Shown here piece by piece: positions 58,861 through 64,000 of a DNA stretch of 64,000 nt (positions are counted from its first letter, which is position 1; each line of letters opens with the position of its first letter). This DNA is from Litoreibacter meonggei (GTDB lineage: Bacteria; Pseudomonadota; Alphaproteobacteria; Rhodobacterales; Rhodobacteraceae), in assembly GCF_003663885.1 (NCBI RefSeq), contig NZ_RCCE01000007.1:1-64000 (forward strand). Direction: 5' to 3'. The notes below the pieces were generated by a model that made no database searches, was not told the DNA's origin, and worked only from the letters and a program-made list of their open reading frames with translations. Made by a program: the position numbers and the translations under genes.

Positions 58861-59370
58861 TTATCCCCCCGTGACATCTCCCTTGCGATTGTCTTTTTCC
58901 CGATTTTCCGGCCTGACTTTCGAGGCGCGAAAGCCGTCCCAGGACAGCAGTGCCGCCCCGCAGAAAATCGCCACGTCAGCGAGGTTGAAGGACGGCCAGT
59001 GGTATGTTCCGAAATGAAAATCCAGAAAGTCAGGGACCGCCTGATAACGCAGCCGGTCGATGACATTGCCGAGCGCACCGCCGATGATCAGACCGAGAGC
59101 AGCAGCCGTCAGCCTGTCCGGTGCGCGCCATAACCAGATCAGCAGCCCTGCCATGATCGCGGTAGCAAGCACGACGAGACCCCACCAAGGCACGATCCCG
59201 CCGAGCATGCCGAAGCTGACCCCATCGTTCAGGACACGAACGAGATTGAGAAAGGGCAGAACCTCGACCCCATGTTCAAGCGCCGGGGTGTTCAGGGCAA
59301 GCGCCTTGGTGCCCTGATCGAGACCGAATGCTGCAATCGCACAGAGCCCACCCAGAACGCGGTTGTTCAT
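58861..59370 (-). CDS. lspA: Lipoprotein signal peptidase LspA, copy 2
   Basis: 169 aa with four membrane helices and catalytic Asp motifs GGALGNVIDRL and FNLADVAIF, plus a charged tail (RPENREKDNRKGD). The ATG overlaps the CDF stop by four bases, so it is coupled to the exporter. LspA next to a CDF or Pb/Cd ATPase is known from pbr and cad loci (PbrC). Its relation to copy 1 is clear but not close. Confidence 0.93.
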   Translation of the reverse strand: MNNRVLGGLCAIAAFGLDQGTKALALNTPALEHGVEVLPFLNLVRVLNDGVSFGMLGGIVPWWGLVVLATAIMAGLLIWLWRAPDRLTAAALGLIIGGALGNVIDRLRYQAVPDFLDFHFGTYHWPSFNLADVAIFCGAALLSWDGFRASKVRPENREKDNRKGDVTGG

Positions 59371-60215
59371 GCCGCCGCCTTCAAGTCGGAGCGTGCATCG
59401 CGGATGATCGACCAGGAAGAATGCAGGAATAACCCGGCGATGCCGAAGGCGACAATGAGGTCGGGCCACGCGCTACCCAGCCAAACCACCAGACCGGCCG
59501 CGACAACGACTGCCGCATTGCCAATGGCGTCGTTGCGCGAGAACAGCCAGACGGCACGCATGTTCGCGTCCCCCTTCCGGTACTGCAGCAACGGCAGCAC
59601 GGAGATGACATTGATCACAAGAGCAATCAGGCCCAGAAGCCCCATCAGCATGGCGTCTGGGGTTGTCGGCTCGAATGCCCGCATGATGGTTGTCCCAAAG
59701 ACGCCAAGGCCAAGCAGGCCGAGGAAGATGCCCTGGATCAGGGCCGACCGCGCTCGCCAAGCGAGGCTCCAGCCGATGGCCAACAGGCCGAGGAAGGTGA
59801 TTGCGCCGTCGCCGATGAAATCGAGCGCATCGGCCTTCACAGCCTGTGACCCGGCGATGAACCCGCCAATCATTTCCAGAACGCCGTAACCGACATTCAG
59901 AATCACGACGATCCAGAGCGCGCGTCGGTAGGCCGGGTCCTGATGGGCCGCACCTTGCTGAATATCCTCGTCGCTCTCGATACGGTCAAACCCATAACCT
60001 GTTGTCTCAACGGCTTTTTCGATCTCCGGCAAGTGCGCTTCAGGGGCATTCAGAGTCATGATATGGGTCGCCGCTGATACTTTCACTGCGTCGGGCGCGA
60101 CACCTGCAGATTGCGCCGCCCGCTCGATCTGGGCGGCATCCTTGGCGCAATCCATGCCGGAAACGCGGTAACGGAAGGATGGGATATCTGCTATCGCGCT
60201 TTCTGCGTTGGCCAT
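59367..60215 (-). CDS. CDF-family transporter with N-terminal HMA domain
   Basis: 282 aa. Residues 1-75 form a heavy-metal domain with GMDCA (one Cys) that probably docks metal; the rest is a six-helix cation transporter with DALDFIGD in TM2 (DxxxD) and SRNDAIGN in TM5, and no C-terminal cytoplasmic domain. It likely exports Cd, Zn, or Pb. AGGAGG ribosome site before ATG 60215. It is divergent from the CmtR-like repressor. Confidence 0.88.
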   Translation of the reverse strand: MANAESAIADIPSFRYRVSGMDCAKDAAQIERAAQSAGVAPDAVKVSAATHIMTLNAPEAHLPEIEKAVETTGYGFDRIESDEDIQQGAAHQDPAYRRALWIVVILNVGYGVLEMIGGFIAGSQAVKADALDFIGDGAITFLGLLAIGWSLAWRARSALIQGIFLGLLGLGVFGTTIMRAFEPTTPDAMLMGLLGLIALVINVISVLPLLQYRKGDANMRAVWLFSRNDAIGNAAVVVAAGLVVWLGSAWPDLIVAFGIAGLFLHSSWSIIRDARSDLKAAA

Positions 60216-60253
60216 GATCGCAGTCCTCCTGCTAAAGTGGGAAAAGAGATAAT

Positions 60254-60273
60254 ATATCAGTGAGTAATGATAT
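60254..60273. promoter_or_regulatory. Candidate ArsR/CmtR operator
   Basis: ATATCA-N8-TGATAT inverted repeat in the 56-bp gap between the HMA-CDF gene and the repressor gene. It overlaps the repressor start codon region and is AT-rich as usual for ArsR/SmtB-family sites. Confidence 0.5.
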
Positions 60274-60622
60274 GGATCAAATTGTCGCCTGCTGCAATAG
60301 TGGGACAACCGCTATTGAGCGAAGAGCGAAGCTGTTTCGCGGTTTTGCGGACCCAAGCCGCCTCGCGATTCTCGACGCCTTATGCGATGCGCCGTTGGCC
60401 GTTCATGAGATTGTGACTTGTACGAAGTTATCGCAACCAAATGTCTCCAACCATCTCCGGTGTCTTCTGGATTGTGGGCTTGTCGCCAGCGACCGAGACG
60501 GACGTTTCATCCGCTACCGTATCAGCAGCCCGCGCATCAAAGCTCTCTTGAATGACGTGGACACCCTTCTCGATGCGGTCGCGGAGGGTATAGAGGCCTG
60601 TGACAATTATCGCGGAACATAA
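60272..60622 (+). CDS. ArsR/SmtB-family repressor, CmtR-like
   Basis: 116 aa winged-helix repressor. In the recognition helix region it has NHLRCLLDCGLV, i.e. Cys-x3-Cys at the position of Cys57 and Cys61 of mycobacterial CmtR, and a C-terminal Cys (GIEACDNYRGT) like Cys102, so a Cd(II)/Pb(II) sensor of the alpha4C type. ATG 60272 or GTG 60260 is the start. It should repress the divergent HMA-CDF/LspA/TRAP operon and its own gene. Confidence 0.88.
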   Translation: MDQIVACCNSGTTAIERRAKLFRGFADPSRLAILDALCDAPLAVHEIVTCTKLSQPNVSNHLRCLLDCGLVASDRDGRFIRYRISSPRIKALLNDVDTLLDAVAEGIEACDNYRGT

Positions 60623-60678
60623 GCGGTCGTTTCTGCTGCCATGCCCTGCTGATGCGAGATCAATTGCCTAATCTGGAC

Positions 60679-60718
60679 AAAAACCCCGGCAACACTTTCG
60701 AGATCTTGGCAGGTTTTT
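60679..60718. terminator. Possible bidirectional terminator
   Basis: AAAAACC (60679-60685) and GGTTTTT (60712-60718) frame an imperfect hairpin between convergent cmtR-like and zntA-like genes. A and T runs on either side would work for both directions. The rest of this 285-base gap shows no gene I can support. Confidence 0.4.
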
Positions 60719-60907
60719 GCCCTTGGCGATTGTGGTTACGACAAGGTCAGTGGTGTGGGGTCGAACGGTCTTTCGCTGTGGTTGGACCAATGGCCGTTTT
60801 GGTTGGTCAGCGCACCATTGACCGAGGGACAATAGTCGACACCTAGCGATCAATCAAATCGATAAGTCGCAAGCCGCCCCTCCCACAGGTTCTAGCCAGT
60901 CACATTG

Positions 60908-63250
60908 TTAGTGTCCGTGCGCCAGCGCGCCCTTGGCCATAGTGGTTCCAATTTGTTTTCCACCACGCGGCCCGGCGTCGTCCTCCCGCGCTTGCAGTAG
61001 CCTCAGAGCATTTGCAACGACAAGCAAGGATACGCCGACATCGGCCGCGATCGCGCCCCACATCGAGGCCATGCCGAAGGCGGTCGCGACCACAAAGACG
61101 GCTTTGGTCGCAAGGGACAGCCCGATGTTCTGTTTGATGATCGACATGGTTCGACGGGAATGGCCAATCAGCCATGGCACCTTGCCGATATCGTCGGTCA
61201 TGAGCGCAATGTCAGCCGTTTCAATTGCGGCGTCCGATCCCACGGCCCCCATAGCGATCCCGTAATGCGCGCGCGCCATTGCCGGGGCGTCGTTCACGCC
61301 ATCCCCGATCATTGCCACGGTGTCGTGGATTGCCACCAGCTCCTCGACCGCTGCGACCTTGTCTTCAGGCAGAAGTTCGGCACGCACCTCGTCTATGCCG
61401 ACTTCAGCGGCCACCGCCCGTGCCGTAGCTGCGTTGTCGCCGGTGAGCATCACAATCTTCTTGACCCCCTGCGCATGTAGACGGGCAACGATCCCCTTGG
61501 CATCGGGCCGGATCCGGTCACGCAGTTCTAGCACTCCATTGACCCCAGTAGCATCGCCGATGGCCACCAATGTACTTCCGGACCCCTCGATCGCGTCGCG
61601 CAACTCTGCTGGAATCGCCGTACCAAGACCCTTTTCCTCCGCAAATCGATCCGAGCCCAACCAGATGGATTGACCGTCCAAATGGCCCTCAAGACCGCGC
61701 CCAGGCACCGTCCGCGTGTTTTCGGCGGCGACGATTTGCATTCCGTCCTGCTCCGCCCGGCTCAGGATCGCCCGTGCGAGCGGGTGTGATGACCGCGCTT
61801 CGAGCGCGGCCGCGCGCATTAGGAGATCGCGTTCGGAAGTCTCGCCAATTGGATAAACCGCAGCGACTTCCGGTTCTCCCATCGTAATCGTGCCGGTCTT
61901 GTCCATGGCCAATGCTGTGGTGCGACCGGGCGCTTCGACATATGCCCCGCCCTTGATCAGCACACCATTGCGCGCCGAGGCGGCAAGCGAGGCGACGATT
62001 GAGACTGGAGTCGAGATCACCAAGGCACAAGGACAGGCAATAACCAGAAGAACCAGTGCGTTGTAGAACCAGAAACCCCAATCGCCGCCCGCGAAAAGCG
62101 GGGGCACCAAGGCAATGACAATGGCGAGCACCATCACAACCGGTGTGTAGATTCGGGCAAACTTTGTCACCCACTGTTCGACCTCGGCACGGCGGGAATG
62201 TGCATCGCCCACCATGCGGATAATCTTGGACAATACCGTGTCGGAGGCGGCTTTCGTTGCCCGCACAGTCAAAGTGCCCTCGCCATTGATGCTGCCAGCA
62301 TAAACATCGTCGCCTGTCTCCTTTGGCACCAATGCACTCTCGCCCGTGATTGGCGCCTGGTCGACGGCCCCTGCTCCATCAACAACTTCTCCATCCAGCG
62401 GAATTCGGTCGCCACCGCGCACGACGAACCGCGCGCCAACAGCTACGGCCGCAGCCGGAACATCGGCTTCAGAGCCATCATCATAGAGCACCCGGGCTGT
62501 TGGGGGTGCGAGATCGAGAAGTGCTGACACAGCGTTGCGCGCGCGCCCTACGCTCCAGCTTTCAAGATAGAGTGAGAGTGAAAAGAAGAACGCCACTGTT
62601 GCGGCCTCAAAAAACTCGCCAAGCCCGATAGCACCGGCCACGGCGACCACCATCAACAGGTTCATATCCGGAGAAAGCCGACGCGCCGACGACCACGCTT
62701 TGGGTGATACAAGCCAAACGCCAAACAGTATTGCAATTGCGAACAGCGCCGCTTCTGCCATGGGCATCGGCGCTTCACCATGGCCCGAGAACAATCCGAT
62801 GGCACCACCGAACCCAGTCTCAATGATGTGGTAGATGAACCCCGCCGCCCAGAAGCCGCCACTGAGCATCGTGAACCATTTTTGTTTTTTCAGATGTGCG
62901 GCCTGATCCGCACTGGCATCTTCGGCATCCCAGGGTTTGGCCGTCATCCCGGTTGTCGCAACCAATTCAAGGATCCTGTCCGAAGACGAATTTGGTCCGC
63001 CATCCAGAACCGTCATGCGCGCATTGATAACGTCAAACGCAAGATACTCTTGGCCACCAACTTCGGGACCCACGACTCGGTTCAGGATCGAAACCTCTTC
63101 GGCGCAATCCAATCCGCTGACATGAAAACTGCGGCCATCCAAGGCTGCCACCTGCGTTGGCTTAATGGCCTCTCCTCCGCAGCAGCTTCCGCTGTCACCC
63201 TTTGTTGCATGTGAATGATTTTGAGCGGTTGGAATCCCGTCATGTGGCAT
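60908..63250 (-). CDS. Zn/Cd/Pb-exporting P1B-type ATPase (ZntA/CadA)
   Basis: 780 aa. The N-terminus has a Cys pair (SGSCCGGEA) and an HMA-like domain with GLDCAEE, then the PIB-2 transport core: [40 protein letters not shown]. The late membrane Lys (SLATKAVFVV) and Asp (AIAADVGVSLL) define divalent Zn/Cd/Pb specificity. His-rich ends (NHSHATK, ALAHGH). It has its own MerR-type promoter and a GAGGA ribosome site before ATG 63250. Confidence 0.95.
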   Translation of the reverse strand: MPHDGIPTAQNHSHATKGDSGSCCGGEAIKPTQVAALDGRSFHVSGLDCAEEVSILNRVVGPEVGGQEYLAFDVINARMTVLDGGPNSSSDRILELVATTGMTAKPWDAEDASADQAAHLKKQKWFTMLSGGFWAAGFIYHIIETGFGGAIGLFSGHGEAPMPMAEAALFAIAILFGVWLVSPKAWSSARRLSPDMNLLMVVAVAGAIGLGEFFEAATVAFFFSLSLYLESWSVGRARNAVSALLDLAPPTARVLYDDGSEADVPAAAVAVGARFVVRGGDRIPLDGEVVDGAGAVDQAPITGESALVPKETGDDVYAGSINGEGTLTVRATKAASDTVLSKIIRMVGDAHSRRAEVEQWVTKFARIYTPVVMVLAIVIALVPPLFAGGDWGFWFYNALVLLVIACPCALVISTPVSIVASLAASARNGVLIKGGAYVEAPGRTTALAMDKTGTITMGEPEVAAVYPIGETSERDLLMRAAALEARSSHPLARAILSRAEQDGMQIVAAENTRTVPGRGLEGHLDGQSIWLGSDRFAEEKGLGTAIPAELRDAIEGSGSTLVAIGDATGVNGVLELRDRIRPDAKGIVARLHAQGVKKIVMLTGDNAATARAVAAEVGIDEVRAELLPEDKVAAVEELVAIHDTVAMIGDGVNDAPAMARAHYGIAMGAVGSDAAIETADIALMTDDIGKVPWLIGHSRRTMSIIKQNIGLSLATKAVFVVATAFGMASMWGAIAADVGVSLLVVANALRLLQAREDDAGPRGGKQIGTTMAKGALAHGH

Positions 63251-63281
63251 GAATTGTCCTCAGATTCGCTATGGTGAAAAG

Positions 63282-63312
63282 TACATACGCCCTACAGCAA
63301 CTAGAGGTTCAA
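63282..63312 (-). promoter_or_regulatory. CadR/PbrR-type promoter of Zn/Cd/Pb ATPase
   Basis: -35 TTGAAC, 19-bp spacer with CCTCTAGTTGCTGTAGGG dyad, -10 TATGTA. Predicted start about 25 bases before the ATG. Confidence 0.78.
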
Positions 63313-63502
63313 GCGAAAAGTTCCCACTGTAAGACAGTCGCAACGTTCACGGTGCGAAGGGTGAAGATTTGGGTCGAAACTATTGAGTTTCAGCCACTTT
63401 TCTCAGGAGATTCGCCTATGAACCTGCCTTTGCATTGCACCACATGCCGCCAAATGCGAGAAAGATGCATCTAAGAATTCAAAGCAGTAGGACAGTCAGT
63501 TT

Positions 63503-63772
63503 ATGTACAGGCGGAGCGCAATTCTTCTCTTTTTCGGTTTGGCGCTTGGGGCCTGCTCAGAGTCTTTGTCGAATTCACAAGGCTCGGGGTCCCTTCCGCC
63601 CCTCCCGGAACAGGTCGCAGCTCTAGCGGCTCCGAACCAGGATCTGGCAACCGCGCGTTTGCGCCCGGAAGACAACTGTTATTGGTACATGCATTCCGGG
63701 CCGGTCGAGGACACGCTCTTGCCGCTCAGAACAACTCGCGGCAATCCGATCTGCGTCAAGCCGGCCGCGTAG
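63503..63772 (+). CDS. Small lipoprotein next to L,D-transpeptidase
   Basis: 89 aa with lipobox LALGAC (Cys at about 18), a Ser/Pro-rich linker and a short conserved-looking domain (LRPEDNCYWYMHSGPVEDTLLPL, C-terminal ICVKPAA with two Cys that could pair). It is convergent with the fifth L,D-transpeptidase, 38 bases apart. Function unknown; a cell wall association is plausible. Confidence 0.68.
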   Translation: MYRRSAILLFFGLALGACSESLSNSQGSGSLPPLPEQVAALAAPNQDLATARLRPEDNCYWYMHSGPVEDTLLPLRTTRGNPICVKPAA

Positions 63773-63810
63773 CCTTGGCGGCTGAACGGGCCTTACCGCT
63801 AAGCTGAGAA

Positions 63811-64000
63811 CTAGCTGCGCGCTGTGACGCTGTCTTCAGCGGAGTACAAAAATGCGGTCGCGCCAATTGCGACCCTGGGATAAAGCTCGTTGATATGCGC
63901 CATGACCATTCGGACACATCCCGAGCTCGCACGTCCACCAATTGACCTCGCTTGCGGCGTACCGTGAATACGCAGATACGTGTCGCGCTGGCCGACAAAG
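63811..64000 (-). CDS. L,D-transpeptidase (YkuD), copy 5, partial
   Basis: The minus-strand frame running off the window reads DTYLRIHGTPQARSIG then GRASSGCVRMVMAHINELY and ends at a stop at 63811. This is the C-terminal half of a YkuD catalytic domain with His in RIHGT and Cys in SSGCVRM, keeping the canonical Arg. The start lies beyond 64000. Of the listed copies it is most like copy 2 in the DTYLRIHGT stretch. Confidence 0.85.
   Translation of the reverse strand, partial: FVGQRDTYLRIHGTPQARSIGGRASSGCVRMVMAHINELYPRVAIGATAFLYSAEDSVTARS

Noticed and set aside
60623-60907. Minus-strand 61-codon frame between the CmtR-like gene and the ATPase
   Set aside because: No ribosome site, no recognisable domain, and the region looks like spacer with a hairpin.
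63271-63474. Plus-strand 67-codon frame
   Set aside because: It overlaps the promoter of the Zn/Cd/Pb ATPase and has no coding character.
1-64000. tRNA genes, rRNA genes, CRISPR arrays, insertion sequences, integrases, prophage or replication origin
   Set aside because: I looked for conserved tRNA arms, regularly spaced repeats, transposase motifs and partition or replication genes and saw none; mobility is suspected from content only.

Overview
The window reads as high-GC alphaproteobacterial DNA, most like the Roseobacter group of Rhodobacteraceae. This rests on gene families (RR-type Tat leaders on several enzymes, CcmI-style cytochrome maturation, TRAP and PhnDCE-like transporters, Rhodobacterales-type Rieske protein) and on codon style; the species and replicon cannot be told from sequence alone. 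I see no rRNA, tRNA, CRISPR, integrase, transposase or replication gene. Almost everything is metal resistance or cell-envelope maintenance, so it looks like a large accessory metal-homeostasis island or plasmid segment.

Layout. 1-3.6 kb: a small unknown gene, a membrane protein with an alpha/beta hydrolase, and an AraC-regulator remnant. 3.6-7.3 kb: disulfide genes (DsbB, DsbA, DsbD/ScsB). 7.3-10.5 kb: cueR, copA and divergent copZ. 10.5-15.4 kb: a seven-gene minus-strand operon (L,D-transpeptidase, small frameshifted gene, three c-type cytochromes, multicopper oxidase, DsbA). 15.5-20.2 kb: two-component system with a second L,D-transpeptidase, divergent DUF411 gene and small membrane and lipoprotein genes. 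20.2-23.6 kb: mercury operon. 23.7-27.9 kb: ccmFGHI. 28-34.5 kb: Met-rich EF-hand protein, rhodanese, second multicopper oxidase, TVP38 protein, a spare Rieske subunit and a second copper ATPase. 34.7-40.5 kb: acylase, third L,D-transpeptidase, methyltransferase, CDF transporter, transglutaminase. 40.6-42.2 kb: alkaline phosphatase. 42.2-50.1 kb: YnfA and CadR/PbrR-like regulator facing a ten-gene operon (SCO, DsbB, DsbA, PCuAC, SCO, M23 peptidase, DUF411, LspA, Lnt, small membrane protein). 50.2-55.1 kb: MntR-like regulator facing a di-heme protein and PhnDCE-like ABC transporter. 55.1-64 kb: fourth L,D-transpeptidase, degenerate CDF, TRAP subunits, second LspA, HMA-CDF transporter, CmtR-like repressor, ZntA-type ATPase, small lipoprotein and the end of a fifth L,D-transpeptidase.

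Regulation ties these together. I find twelve MerR-family promoters, each with a -35 and -10 about 19 bp apart and a dyad between. Six have a copper-type TTCC...GGAA core or a variant of it, one serves mer, and five have a CTCTAG...CTAGAG-like core expected for a CadR/PbrR/ZntR protein. They serve not only pumps but also a Rieske protein, an L,D-transpeptidase, SCO proteins and lipoprotein processing enzymes. A second motif, TGTNNC-N4-TGTNNC (10-bp phased), recurs upstream of dsbA, the cytochrome/oxidase operon, the two-component locus and the EF-hand operon, and is a candidate site for the OmpR-type regulator. The overall picture (inference) is metal-triggered expression of replacement parts for metal-sensitive envelope proteins, alongside classical efflux and oxidation.
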